Position numbers and translations under genes: made by a program. Shown piece by piece: positions 1 through 8,608 of a stretch of DNA of 64,000 nucleotides. How positions within the stretch are numbered: the first letter of the stretch is position 1; every line of letters starts with the position of its first letter. The notes under the pieces are model-generated. The model did not search any database. It worked only from the letters and a program-made list of their open reading frames with translations, and was not told the origin of the DNA. The stretch is taken from the NCBI GenBank assembly GCA_019694875.1, contig JAIBBC010000002.1:620001-684000 (forward strand), in the 5' to 3' direction. The DNA comes from Cyclobacteriaceae bacterium (lineage in GTDB: Bacteria; Bacteroidota; Bacteroidia; Cytophagales; Cyclobacteriaceae).

Positions 1-277
1 CTGCGCGGATCATCGCCCGGGTTCGAAAAAGTGTCCGCGAAATGAATGAGCCGGTGTTTCGTTCGTCTGCTTCAATCTTCCGGAAAGGAAGCAGTAAAAA
101 CTCGTCAAAGAATTTGTTTGCCTTTAAAGCCGGGATAATATTTTCCAGACCCGGTGTGTGGTCGTTCAGGATCAGGAGACTCTTGCTGTTTTTGTTTGTG
201 CGATTAAGTTGCTTGAGAATACTGACGTATACATGAAAGTAAGTACCGCAAATGTAGACCTGATTCATGCTATTCAT
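1..277 (-). CDS. Partial protein, possible glycosyltransferase (sialyl/polysialyltransferase-like), N-terminal part only
   Basis: The reading frame is open from an ATG at 277 to the left window edge, so about 92 N-terminal residues are seen. It begins MNSMNQVYICGTYFHVY and continues into a region with DHTPGLENIIPAL. The ATG overlaps the stop of the upstream GT4 gene as ATGA, which points to translational coupling; a second in-frame ATG at 268 is an alternative start. A short hydrophobic beta strand, then an aromatic-His pair and later a conserved-looking acidic turn, recalls the start of GT52/polysialyltransferase-type proteins, but this is a weak resemblance. The position behind two glycosyltransferases supports a role in surface glycan assembly. 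The C-terminal part lies outside the window, so function stays open. Confidence 0.6.
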   Translation of the reverse strand, partial: MNSMNQVYICGTYFHVYVSILKQLNRTNKNSKSLLILNDHTPGLENIIPALKANKFFDEFLLLPFRKIEADERNTGSFISRTLFRTRAMIRA

Positions 278-1392
278 TTCGATTGTACGGCCTGTGCGGC
301 AACTTTGAACAGCCTGTTGATTTGATTTTCCTGTTCGTAATGTTCAGCAACATGTTTTCTTGCTGCTTCACGCATACGGGTGACCATGTGTTCATCTTCC
401 AGTAGTGTATTCATGTATGTTGCCATCGCAGCAACGTCACCTTCCTTAACAAGGTATCCGGTTACTCCGTGAACAACGGCTTGTGGGATACCGCCATGCA
501 GCGTGCTTACAACCGGTAATCCGGTTGCAGAAGCCTCAAGGATGCCAACCGGTGTTCCTTCTGTGTCGCCATTGCAGGCAGTAAGCGAATGCTGAACAAA
601 AGCGAATGACCGGTTCATCCACTCCTGTACCTGATCATGATTCAGTATTCCGGGAAACAAAACCGAATCCTGCATATCAAGTGACTCGGTAAGTTTTTTG
701 CAGGCAGCGTACAAACCGGTATGTGCGCCCGCCATAACAAGTTGTGCGTCCGGGTGTTTTTTCCAAACTTCATGAAATGCCCGGATGGTGTATAAAGGGC
801 CTTTCTTTTCTACGAGTCGCCCGACTGACAAAAATATTTTTTCCCGCGATTGTGATGACGGTTTAAATTTCTCCGTGTCAACACCACATGAAATTACCTG
901 TACTTTGCCGGGATCCGCGCCAAGCGCAATGAGCTTATTCCGGATGTCGTGCGATACAGCAACGAGTGTGTGAGCATATTCAAATAGAGTTGCGTAGTTT
1001 TTTCTGTATTGTTTCAAAAGTTTTTTGTCGCCCGCATCGTGACCATGAAAGATGGCTATTATCGGAATATTAACCTCTCTGCATATCGGGGCGAGGTGCG
1101 CTGCCGTGAGCCCATAATTCGCCACCACTACGTCAATGTTATACCCGATCAGAAATTTTTTTAAACCGAAGTGACTAAAGTAATTGTTCCTTTTCCCGGT
1201 AACGGCTTTAATAACCTTATGAATAATCCAAAACGGCCACGGTGAGAGTAATGCGCCTTCTTCGCTACGTTCCGGTAAACGACTTGTGTGAATTGAGCGT
1301 ACTTCAGCCAGCCTGGCAAAACCGTTAAGTTGATCACGGATAAATGTTTCCGAGTACGAACCGGGCTCTGACCGGGCAATGCATACCTTCAC
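274..1392 (-). CDS. Glycosyltransferase family 4 (GT-B fold)
   Basis: Transfers a sugar from a nucleotide donor during polysaccharide or lipopolysaccharide assembly on the cytoplasmic side. The C-terminal half carries the family hallmarks: LSVGRLVEKKG opening the second Rossmann domain (about residue 190) and the EGTPVGILEA motif, whose two glutamates (about 278 and 286) form the E-x7-E donor site. LPVVSTLHGGIPQ follows. The N-terminal domain has the usual FHGHD segment near 116. I start it at a GTG (1392-1390) that overlaps the upstream GT2 stop as GTGA; an ATG at 1434 would add 14 residues overlapping the previous gene and looks less likely. It sits between the GT2 gene and the cut-off gene with overlaps on both sides, so the three are one operon. 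Confidence 0.88.
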   Translation of the reverse strand: MKVCIARSEPGSYSETFIRDQLNGFARLAEVRSIHTSRLPERSEEGALLSPWPFWIIHKVIKAVTGKRNNYFSHFGLKKFLIGYNIDVVVANYGLTAAHLAPICREVNIPIIAIFHGHDAGDKKLLKQYRKNYATLFEYAHTLVAVSHDIRNKLIALGADPGKVQVISCGVDTEKFKPSSQSREKIFLSVGRLVEKKGPLYTIRAFHEVWKKHPDAQLVMAGAHTGLYAACKKLTESLDMQDSVLFPGILNHDQVQEWMNRSFAFVQHSLTACNGDTEGTPVGILEASATGLPVVSTLHGGIPQAVVHGVTGYLVKEGDVAAMATYMNTLLEDEHMVTRMREAARKHVAEHYEQENQINRLFKVAAQAVQSK

Positions 1393-2216
1393 GCGGCCTG
1401 CAGATTTGAATTGATGATGCCATTGCGCGTCCACACTTTGCGCTGGAAGCGGGTTTGCTGACGAATCTTCCTGTTTTTATGAATCGATTCGGGCGTGTTG
1501 TAGCCACGTTTATGATCAAGGTGCACACAAACAGCGCTGTAGCGGATTTGCTTTCCCTTGATGCCCAGGTTTACAAGCCGTTCACCGAGTTCGCGATCTT
1601 GACCGCCATATTGCATCTCTTCATTATACCCGTTTACTGCAAGTATATCTTTTTTCCACCCGGACGATCCGTGACCATTCCAGGTGGGCTTGGTTGGTGT
1701 TAACCAATTCAGCAGATATTGCTGCAACCCGCGACTGACAAGTTTAAGTTCCTTGTATGTCTTCTTTAATCCATGAGCATGCAGCCAGTTTACATTAAAT
1801 GCATTTTGATTTTCAACATCTTCACGGCTAACGGCTTTGCTTGTTTCCATCGGGAGCTTGAAATATCCGCCTGAAAGAAAATAGCCCTGCTTTGCATTTC
1901 GAACGTGCGTTTCCACAAAATCCTTTCTTGGAATGCAATCTCCATCGGAAAATATTAAGTAGGATGTGGTAGATGCAGCAACGGCTTTGTTTAGAATAGC
2001 CGACTTTTGAAATCCTTTATCGGGGTGCCATACGTGAACGATTTTCATTCGCGATGCCTTCTGATACTGTTCGATCAGCGAGCGCGTTTCTTCTCCCGAG
2101 CCGTCATCGGCAACAATAAATTCAAAATCGGTGTGGGTTTGAAGCTCGTATCCCCAGATCACTTTTTCCAGCCATGCCGGGTTGTTATAGGTGCTAATAA
2201 TAACCGAAACTCGCAT
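1389..2216 (-). CDS. Glycosyltransferase family 2
   Basis: A 275-residue GT-A fold transferase. It starts with VSVIISTYNN, has the nucleotide-binding VADDGSG at residues 37-38 and a DGD metal motif at 91-93 (IFSDGDCIPRKDF). The C-terminal part has WNGHGSSGWKKD and GYNEEMQYGGQDRELGERL, like the galactosyltransferase-type C-terminal domain found in chondroitin-synthase-like GT2 enzymes. It is soluble, with no membrane segments. As first gene of the three-gene glycan group it probably carries the promoter, in the 122-base gap to its right. Acceptor and sugar cannot be told from the sequence. Confidence 0.9.
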   Translation of the reverse strand: MRVSVIISTYNNPAWLEKVIWGYELQTHTDFEFIVADDGSGEETRSLIEQYQKASRMKIVHVWHPDKGFQKSAILNKAVAASTTSYLIFSDGDCIPRKDFVETHVRNAKQGYFLSGGYFKLPMETSKAVSREDVENQNAFNVNWLHAHGLKKTYKELKLVSRGLQQYLLNWLTPTKPTWNGHGSSGWKKDILAVNGYNEEMQYGGQDRELGERLVNLGIKGKQIRYSAVCVHLDHKRGYNTPESIHKNRKIRQQTRFQRKVWTRNGIINSNLQAA

Positions 2217-2280
2217 CGTTGAGGTTGTTGAACTTTACCTCAAAACTACCGCATGCATATGTTCTCAGGTGTTCGCCAGA

Positions 2281-2327
2281 GTTAAGAAAGTATGATTGGA
2301 TTGTTATGCACGAAACACTTTCTTAAC
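2281..2327. repeat. Perfect 11-bp inverted repeat in the intergenic gap
   Basis: GTTAAGAAAGT at 2281-2291 and ACTTTCTTAAC at 2317-2327 are exact reverse complements separated by 25 bases. The pair lies between the stop of the HBM kinase (2339) and the start of the GT2 gene (2216). It is AT-rich, has a long loop and no U run, so it is a poor intrinsic terminator; it may be an operator or a weak 3-prime hairpin. Confidence 0.5.
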
Positions 2328-2338
2328 AATTAGGCAGC

Positions 2339-4159
2339 TCATGTAAGTGCCAGCTGGCTTACACGAGCGGTTTGCAGATTAGGCAAGGTGAGTGTGAAAA
2401 CGGTGCCCACACCCGAGGTTGATTCAACCTGCACCGATCCATTCATTTTGCGAACGGTTTCCTGCAGGATAAACAATCCCAAGCCTGTGCCTTTTGAATC
2501 GTCATGGGCCCGATAAAACATGTCGAAAATTCTATTAAGATGCTGCTGGCTGATGCCGATGCCATTGTCGGAGAATTTCAGCATGAGTTCATTCCGCCTG
2601 ACCGTGATATGAACTTTTATGAACGACACCGGCTTTTCAGGATCCGCATACCGGATGCCATTTGAAATAAGGTTGTTGAAAAGCACCAGCATCCGGTTGT
2701 AATCGGAATAAATACTGACTTTTTGCGGATTATCAACAATCACTTCCTGTTTGATTCTTGCCGCACCGGCCATGTATAAATGATGTTCAAACGTTTCGTT
2801 GAAAATCTTTTCGAGGTCCAATGGCTCGGGTTTTATTTTTAAAATTTTGTTTTTAGAGAAGCTGGCAATCTGCTCAATAAAATCTTCCTGCCGGGAAATG
2901 CTCTTTTCCATTTTATCGAAATAGTGGATCATTTCAGGCGCCTTGTTTTCAATGCGCATCAGGTTAACAAGACCGGCCAGCGAGGTGAGGGGCGAGCGAA
3001 GGTCGTGTGCTGTGCTGTACAGGAAATGATCCTGTTCCTTGTTCAGTTTTCGTAACTGTTTGTTGCGTTGCTTAAGTTGTTTTGATTTAAGTTTAATCTC
3101 CCGCATCTGATCTTCCGTTTTACCCATCAATCGCGAAAACGATGCAGTTAATGTAATGATCTCATGCGCAGCATTTTTCAGATTCAGATCGACTGCGAAA
3201 TTCGATTTCTGTGAGCTGTTCACGAGCCGCGAAAGCTTGGTGATCGGTTCCGACAAGCGCCTGGAAATCCAGTAACCGGTTAATATAGAGATCAGAATAC
3301 CTATCCCCAGGGCCGAGATATATACGATACGTGCATGGTTCTGCGCAGCGGAAGATTGCCGGTAAGCATATTCGGAAAGTGAAAAAAAGCGGTCGCTCAG
3401 GTATTGCGTAAGAACGTTAAGTTCATTGCGAAGGCCGGCTTCACTACTCAAACCAACCATTATTTGAATTTCAGCAAGTTCGAGGAAGAGACGTTGATAC
3501 TCTTTAATGTGGAAAATTGCTTCGCTGTTTTTTTGATGTGATTTGTTTAATTCTTCGAACAGGGCAGAGGCTCGCTTTTTGAAAGCCACCAGATACGTTG
3601 TATCGTGCCGCAGAAAGAAATCCTTCTCGTGCCTTCTCAGGTACAGGATTTTGGCGATGTCGATGCCGAGGTTAGCCTCTTCGAGTTTGTGTGCATGTTC
3701 CCGCATTTTGCCTTCAAGGCCATAGTCCTTAAAACCTTTCCTGAACAGCAGGGTTTCCAGTGTATTGAACTTGCTGTTGTAAAGTGAAAGTGTACTGTCG
3801 ATCGAGTGAAGGGTGTAATCAATCGTGTAGGCTTTATTAATGCCTTGCTTTTTAAGATCAGATATTTTTGTTTGAATGCGGTGGTTCAGGCTGTCGCGTC
3901 TGGAAAGGAACGAACTGGAATGAGTTTCGAAGTACCGCTTGTTGATCATCTCAACGTTAAAGAAGTCGTTATCGGTCTTGATCAGGTTGAGCGTGAAAAT
4001 TTCAAGCTGATTAACATCCGTATTGATGCGGGCAATTTGAAGCGTTCGGTCGAGGGTATAGAGCGAGACAATGGCGAGAACGAGGATGAGCGAGGTGAGA
4101 AACAGGAAACTGGCCACCATCCGGCTGCGGATGGAGTTTATTTCAAACAGTTTGAACAT
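2339..4159 (-). CDS. Membrane sensor histidine kinase with HBM-like periplasmic domain
   Basis: About 606 residues from the ATG at 4159 (an upstream in-frame start at 4189 adds ten residues without merit). Order: membrane helix about 14-36, periplasmic all-helical domain about 40-275, second helix about 278-298, HAMP about 299-350, basic coiled coil, HisKA with the phospho-acceptor histidine in YSTAHDLRSPLTS (H385), and a HATPase_c domain with the N box (NNLISNGIRYA), G1 (FSDNGIGIS) and G2 (GTGLGLFIL). The periplasmic segment LRRHEKDFFLRHD matches the arginine/EKD signature of helical bimodular (HBM) sensor domains known from chemoreceptors, so a small organic ligand is plausible. No receiver gene is adjacent, so it is an orphan kinase, or it speaks to a distant regulator. 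Confidence 0.88.
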   Translation of the reverse strand: MFKLFEINSIRSRMVASFLFLTSLILVLAIVSLYTLDRTLQIARINTDVNQLEIFTLNLIKTDNDFFNVEMINKRYFETHSSSFLSRRDSLNHRIQTKISDLKKQGINKAYTIDYTLHSIDSTLSLYNSKFNTLETLLFRKGFKDYGLEGKMREHAHKLEEANLGIDIAKILYLRRHEKDFFLRHDTTYLVAFKKRASALFEELNKSHQKNSEAIFHIKEYQRLFLELAEIQIMVGLSSEAGLRNELNVLTQYLSDRFFSLSEYAYRQSSAAQNHARIVYISALGIGILISILTGYWISRRLSEPITKLSRLVNSSQKSNFAVDLNLKNAAHEIITLTASFSRLMGKTEDQMREIKLKSKQLKQRNKQLRKLNKEQDHFLYSTAHDLRSPLTSLAGLVNLMRIENKAPEMIHYFDKMEKSISRQEDFIEQIASFSKNKILKIKPEPLDLEKIFNETFEHHLYMAGAARIKQEVIVDNPQKVSIYSDYNRMLVLFNNLISNGIRYADPEKPVSFIKVHITVRRNELMLKFSDNGIGISQQHLNRIFDMFYRAHDDSKGTGLGLFILQETVRKMNGSVQVESTSGVGTVFTLTLPNLQTARVSQLALT

Positions 4160-4283
4160 AGAGCACCCGGGTTTGCTACAGGATTGCAAATTTCGGCAGT
4201 GCGGTGCAATCCGCGCAGTTCTTCATGTTACGTTATTGTTATAACCGGGTCTGCTGACTTTGAATAAAAGAAACACTGTTGCA

Positions 4284-5486
4284 CTACTCCTTATCCTTCT
4301 TCCTTTTCTCGCGCTTTTTTTCGCGCTTCTTCTTTTTTGAGTCTTTATCGGCATCATCTTTTTTGCCGAATACCTTTTGAAGGAGAGTTTTCTTTTCCTT
4401 CTTTTTTTCGACTGAACCAATGTTGATGTCGTTGTCGATAGATGGTTGCAACGCATTGACGAATGCATTCTGCAATACGTTGGCAATCGTGATCCAAATG
4501 TTTGCTTTAGGATCATCTAACCGACCTTCAAACGGTATTTTTGTTGCGAACTGATCTTTAGGCTGATTTTCGAGAACCTCACTTGCGCCCCCTGCAAGGG
4601 CTTCCCAAATCTTACGGAAAATATTGTCTTTCTTGTCTTCAGGACCGTATATGTCCAGACCCTGCAGGATCGGCTTAACGTAGCCTGTAAACGCGCCTTG
4701 TTTCGCGGCAACTTCTGCGTACATGCCGAATGTGCCTTTGTTAACATCAATGTTTGCATATGCTTTGAAGAAGTCGTTAAGCAGGACAAGATTCGTATTC
4801 TTGAGTTCGGCATTCATGTCGAACGTAGGTTTGTCGGCCAGCGGGTTGAGTTTGAGGTTAAAATCAAGCGTGCCTTCATAGATGTCTGCATCTGCCCTAA
4901 CGGTAGCCGGAAGCAATACGGTTGAATCATAACTATTCTTCAGGTTTAACGCCAGCACATTCACGTCAGTCATCTTAATATCTACCTTGGGCGAAGAGAA
5001 CTGATCGATATATTGAATCTGCCCGTGATTGATTTCAAATCGGTTCACTTGCAAGGGCATGAAGTCATCCAGAAGTTTCCGGAGATCAGTTGAGTCATTG
5101 CGCAAGTCCTTTGGCTCAACCTTGTCTTTCGAAAATTTCAGCATAGGCTTTTCAAATACCAGTTCCCCCACAATGGAACCGTGGAAAAGTGCCTTCCACT
5201 CCACTGAAAGATCAATTTCCTGTGCTGCGAAGAAGTGTGTTTGTTTTTTGGTAACCGTGTCGACTTTATTCAAATAAATGCTGTCAATCACATAAGCCCC
5301 GCGGATAAGCGCAAGATCAATGTCTTCGATGTGGCCATAGTAGCCGTTCATGTTCGCCAGTGTTTTATTGGCGTAGTGAAGCACAACAGAGGGAAGAATG
5401 AGTCGAATGATTATGAGAATCCCCAGGATTACGAGCAGAATTTTAACTGGTTTCCTGAGAAAGAATTTCTTTTTCGCACGGGCCAT
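4284..5486 (-). CDS. DUF748-like (AsmA-related) envelope protein with Lys-rich C-tail
   Basis: 400 residues. After a basic start there is one membrane helix (about 13-33, VKILLVILGILIIIRLIL), then a long beta-rich domain with short segments typical of DUF748/AsmA-like proteins (NGYYGHIEDIDLALIRGAY; VNRFEINHGQIQYID; TDVNVLALNLKN). Such proteins are anchored in the inner membrane and span the periplasm, and relatives help lipid or outer-membrane homeostasis. The last about 45 residues are almost all Lys, Arg, Glu and Asp (KKKKREKKREKRKKDKE at the end), a feature shared in style with the PBP1A tail at 26907. Its own promoter probably lies in the 276-base divergent gap to 5763. Family assignment is by pattern. 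Confidence 0.72.
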   Translation of the reverse strand: MARAKKKFFLRKPVKILLVILGILIIIRLILPSVVLHYANKTLANMNGYYGHIEDIDLALIRGAYVIDSIYLNKVDTVTKKQTHFFAAQEIDLSVEWKALFHGSIVGELVFEKPMLKFSKDKVEPKDLRNDSTDLRKLLDDFMPLQVNRFEINHGQIQYIDQFSSPKVDIKMTDVNVLALNLKNSYDSTVLLPATVRADADIYEGTLDFNLKLNPLADKPTFDMNAELKNTNLVLLNDFFKAYANIDVNKGTFGMYAEVAAKQGAFTGYVKPILQGLDIYGPEDKKDNIFRKIWEALAGGASEVLENQPKDQFATKIPFEGRLDDPKANIWITIANVLQNAFVNALQPSIDNDINIGSVEKKKEKKTLLQKVFGKKDDADKDSKKKKREKKREKRKKDKE

Positions 5487-5762
5487 AGCTTGAATAATGT
5501 ATTGCAGTTTGCTACATCAGTTCTAAAGCTGTGCCAGCGGCAGAATAGTGCTGATATAGGTCTTAAATTAGGTTGGGGTGAGGAGATTATTACTCAAAAC
5601 TGCTATAAACTTCCTTCACGGTGGTTTTTCGTGACGGACGGATGCTACGTTAACCTGGGGAAACCGCTCGTATGAAAGAGTTCGCCACCGTTGTAATTCC
5701 GTTCGTTTCGTGTGCGCTTTTTATGATTTCGAAGTAGATTGAATCCCTTTGAAGCTCCTGTT
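5487..5762. promoter_or_regulatory. Divergent intergenic region
   Basis: This is the largest gap between genes in the window (276 bases), between the DUF748-like gene (leftward) and the ABC-type permease (rightward), so it must hold both promoters. I see no convincing Bacteroidota -33/-7 pair and no conserved RNA structure. Open frames here are not supported as genes. Confidence 0.4.
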
Positions 5763-8174
5763 ATGAATAATTTTCTAAAGCCTGCCATCCGTCATCTGTT
5801 AAACAATAAGATTCATGCGCTGATCAATTTGTTCGGACTCAGCCTTGGTTTAACGGTGAGTATTTTTATTTACTTGTTTGTTCAGGATGAACTTGCTTAC
5901 GACACGTTTGTTCCGGGTTACGAACAGGTATTCAGGCTGGAAACAGATGCAGTTACGGGAAGCAAGGTTCAGACGTGGGCATCAACCGAAGGTTATCTCG
6001 TGCCTGCGATTACGGCACTGTATCCTGACATAGAAGCGGCAACGCGCATGATGCCAATCAACAACGAGGTGTTGCTGAAGTCCGACACGCTGCAGTTTTC
6101 GGAGAGTAAAGTTTGGGCAGTTGATACAACCTTCTTCGATGTATTTCCGATTCCGTTTGTGTATGGTGATGCCGCAACTGCATTAGATGGCCCCGAGGCT
6201 ATGGTTATTTCAGAGGCGCTTGCTACCAAGTTTTTTGGAGCCGTGAACCCCTTAGGAAAAATCCTGCTGACGGGCGAGCACACCTATCGCGTTACCGGAG
6301 TAATGCAGAATATACCGGCAATAAGTCACTTTCATGCAAATGCGGTGATCTCGCTAAAGCGTACGTGGAGGGATGTTGATCAATCAAGAAATATCCTGCC
6401 GCTCTATTCCTATGTTCGGGCGAAAGCCGGAAAAGCAGAGATACTTGCCGCTACGCTGCGCTCCGACTCTCCAAAAATTACCGGCTTTACCCCGACCAAC
6501 AATCCAAATGACGTCCGGATCGAAATCAATACTGTACCGCTTGCGAAGATTCACCTGACCAGTCACGCGGAAAAGGAAATCGAACCTAATGGTAACGAGC
6601 AGGTTGTTTTTATTTTTATCGGGGCAGCCATTCTGATTCTGCTGATTGCGTCCATTAATTACATTAACCTTTCGAACGCGCTTGCCATTAAACGTGCAAA
6701 AGAGATTGCGGTGCGCAAAACGATCGGTGCAACCCGGAGCGGATTATTTGGCAAATTTTTGCTGGAATCATATCTCTTCGGGCTTGCGGCATTTGTTCTG
6801 AGTCTGCTCACTGTTGCGTTGCTGATGCCATGGTTCAATACCTTAACCGGAAAATTTCTGACTGTAAGGGTGCTTACAGAACCGTCATTCATGGCTGCCG
6901 TTGCAGCCGGCTGGCTGGCACTGGGCTTTTTATCAGGACTTTATCCGGCCACGTTGTTGTCGTCCTTCAATCCTGTTAAAGCATTGAAGTCGGGCTTTAA
7001 CGAGCGCTCCGGAAAGACATCGCTGTACCTGAGGCGCACATTCATTGTATTTCAGTTCGCTGTTTCGGCCATGATGATTGTTTGCACGCTTACGATTCAG
7101 CGGCAGATTAATTACATCGATGATCTCGATATTGGTTTCAAAAAGGAAAACGTTGTTGCCTTAACATTGTCGGGAGATGTTTTCCGGAAACTTGATCCGC
7201 TTAAGCAGGAGTTGGAGCGCGTTCCGGATGTTAAAGCGGCTTCTGCTATGTCGGCCATGCCCGGAAAACGAGTGGTAGTGCTTACCGTGCGAATACCGGA
7301 ACTGGCAGGTACGCAACCTACCAGTGAAGGTGAGGATGACGGCACACGTGAAATGCGGGTGATGTCAGTAGATCATGATGTCGTAAAAGCGCTTGGGCTG
7401 AAAATCATTGAAGGCCGTGAGTTCTCGGATGTCGGCAATGCCGACAGTGCTCACGCGTTCATTGTTAATGAGGCCGCTGTAAAAGCTTTTAACTTAAAAG
7501 ACCCTGTAGGCAAGCCGTTTGAATACAACTTTGGGGTAGAGGTACCCAAGAAGGGACAAATCATCGCGGTGGTAAAGGATTTTAATTTTGCCTCGGTCCA
7601 TAATACAGTTGAACCGCTGATGATCCACATCTCACCCTGGTACTCAGTGATGTGTGTAAGAATTGAGAGCGACAATACGGAAAGAACACTGGCCGCTCTT
7701 GAATCTGCGTGGGGACGCGTCACTTCAGCTCCGTTTAATTATTCGTTTCTTGATTCAACGTATGATGCGCTTTATAAAGCTGACCGGGCAACGGGTAAGA
7801 TCGTTTCATACTTTACAATTCTGGCAATTGTAATTGCCTGCCTTGGGTTATTCGGAGTGGTCTCGTTTTTTGCGCGGCAACGCGTGAAAGAGGTAGGCGT
7901 CCGAAAAATTTTCGGAGCCTCAACAGGTTCCCTGCTGACGCATCTCTCGAAAGAATACGTGGTGATGGTTGTTTTGGGAAATTTACTGGCGATTTATCCC
8001 GCGTGGATTCTGGTGGAGCGCTGGCTGCAACAGTTTGCGTACCGGATCGATTTCGAACCGAATGTATTTGTATTCACGTTATGCGGAAGTGCAGTGCTCG
8101 CTTTGGCCTCCATGCTGTACGTAATCTGGAAGGTTACTCAATCCAATCCAGCGGTCGTGCTGAAAAATGAATAA
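5763..8174 (+). CDS. MacB/FtsX-type ABC transporter permease
   Basis: 803 residues from the ATG at 5763 (a TTG at 5739 is in frame but unlikely). The layout is that of Bacteroidota MacB-like permeases: cytoplasmic MNNFLKPAIRHLLNNK, membrane helix near 20-40, a large periplasmic MacB_PCD domain, three helices with an FtsX core (about 285-410, with RAKEIAVRKTIGATRSGLFGK), a second helix-periplasm block (FIVFQFAVSAMMIV), and a final FtsX core with RVKEVGVRKIFGAS at about 710. The two VRKxxGA cytoplasmic loops are the expected contact with the ATPase. No ATP-binding subunit is adjacent, which is common for this family in Bacteroidota. The substrate is unknown; relatives export peptides, lipids or drugs. 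Confidence 0.9.
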   Translation: MNNFLKPAIRHLLNNKIHALINLFGLSLGLTVSIFIYLFVQDELAYDTFVPGYEQVFRLETDAVTGSKVQTWASTEGYLVPAITALYPDIEAATRMMPINNEVLLKSDTLQFSESKVWAVDTTFFDVFPIPFVYGDAATALDGPEAMVISEALATKFFGAVNPLGKILLTGEHTYRVTGVMQNIPAISHFHANAVISLKRTWRDVDQSRNILPLYSYVRAKAGKAEILAATLRSDSPKITGFTPTNNPNDVRIEINTVPLAKIHLTSHAEKEIEPNGNEQVVFIFIGAAILILLIASINYINLSNALAIKRAKEIAVRKTIGATRSGLFGKFLLESYLFGLAAFVLSLLTVALLMPWFNTLTGKFLTVRVLTEPSFMAAVAAGWLALGFLSGLYPATLLSSFNPVKALKSGFNERSGKTSLYLRRTFIVFQFAVSAMMIVCTLTIQRQINYIDDLDIGFKKENVVALTLSGDVFRKLDPLKQELERVPDVKAASAMSAMPGKRVVVLTVRIPELAGTQPTSEGEDDGTREMRVMSVDHDVVKALGLKIIEGREFSDVGNADSAHAFIVNEAAVKAFNLKDPVGKPFEYNFGVEVPKKGQIIAVVKDFNFASVHNTVEPLMIHISPWYSVMCVRIESDNTERTLAALESAWGRVTSAPFNYSFLDSTYDALYKADRATGKIVSYFTILAIVIACLGLFGVVSFFARQRVKEVGVRKIFGASTGSLLTHLSKEYVVMVVLGNLLAIYPAWILVERWLQQFAYRIDFEPNVFVFTLCGSAVLALASMLYVIWKVTQSNPAVVLKNE

Positions 8175-8178
8175 ACCA

Positions 8179-8367
8179 TCAGTCGCGCTCTGACAAGCGC
8201 AGATAGGTTTCGATACACACGTCTATCAACGATCTTTTATCGAGTTGCAGCTCCGTAATGAAGTGTGTCAATGTGCCTTCCTCATTAAATAAGGAATACA
8301 TTCTGTTGCCCCCGATGTCAACTGCTTTTGCCTTGTAGCGATCCCCCTTATAGTAAACGTACTCCAT
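8179..8367 (-). CDS. Small hypothetical protein, 62 residues
   Basis: The frame is open further upstream to 8517, but the added part is Cys/Phe-rich and lacks a coding look; the ATG at 8367 gives MEYVYYKGDRYKAKAVDIGGNRMYSLFNEEG without the shadowy extension. The mixture of short beta strands (YYKGDRYKAKAVDIGG) and a C-terminal amphipathic helix looks like a small folded soluble domain. It converges on the permease gene with only four bases between stops. No family recognised; function unknown. Confidence 0.5.
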   Translation of the reverse strand: MEYVYYKGDRYKAKAVDIGGNRMYSLFNEEGTLTHFITELQLDKRSLIDVCIETYLRLSERD

Positions 8368-8608
8368 AAAAAAACACGTAGTGATTGTTACTTTACTGCG
8401 GTAAAATTTTATGCCAAAAATTTTGTATGCACAAGGATGCGATTGCAGTAAAAATTTGACGCTCATTCCGGTTGCTGAAAAGATACTGTAGAGAAAAGTG
8501 TGGAACTTTTTACACACTAATAAAATGTGCGTTTTCTTATCAATTTGGCCATATTACTGCGCTTAAATCCCTAACTTGAATGCTTTTAAAAGCCGAAGTA
8601 CTGGTGCT

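Noticed and set aside
3806-4267. 153-codon plus-strand frame opposite the HBM kinase
   Set aside because: Antisense to a well supported gene; composition is that of reversed coding and no family is recognised.
5235-5675. 146-codon plus-strand frame over the start of the DUF748-like gene and the gap
   Set aside because: Overlaps the true gene on the opposite strand and ends before the permease; no motif seen.
5739-5762. TTG start 24 bases before the permease ATG
   Set aside because: The following ATG at 5763 begins the typical MNNFLKPAIRHL; the TTG prefix adds nothing.
8368-8517. N-terminal extension of the 62-residue protein at 8179 (112-codon frame)
   Set aside because: The first 50 residues are Cys/Phe/Ser-rich and show no coding pattern, whereas the ATG at 8367 gives a clean start.
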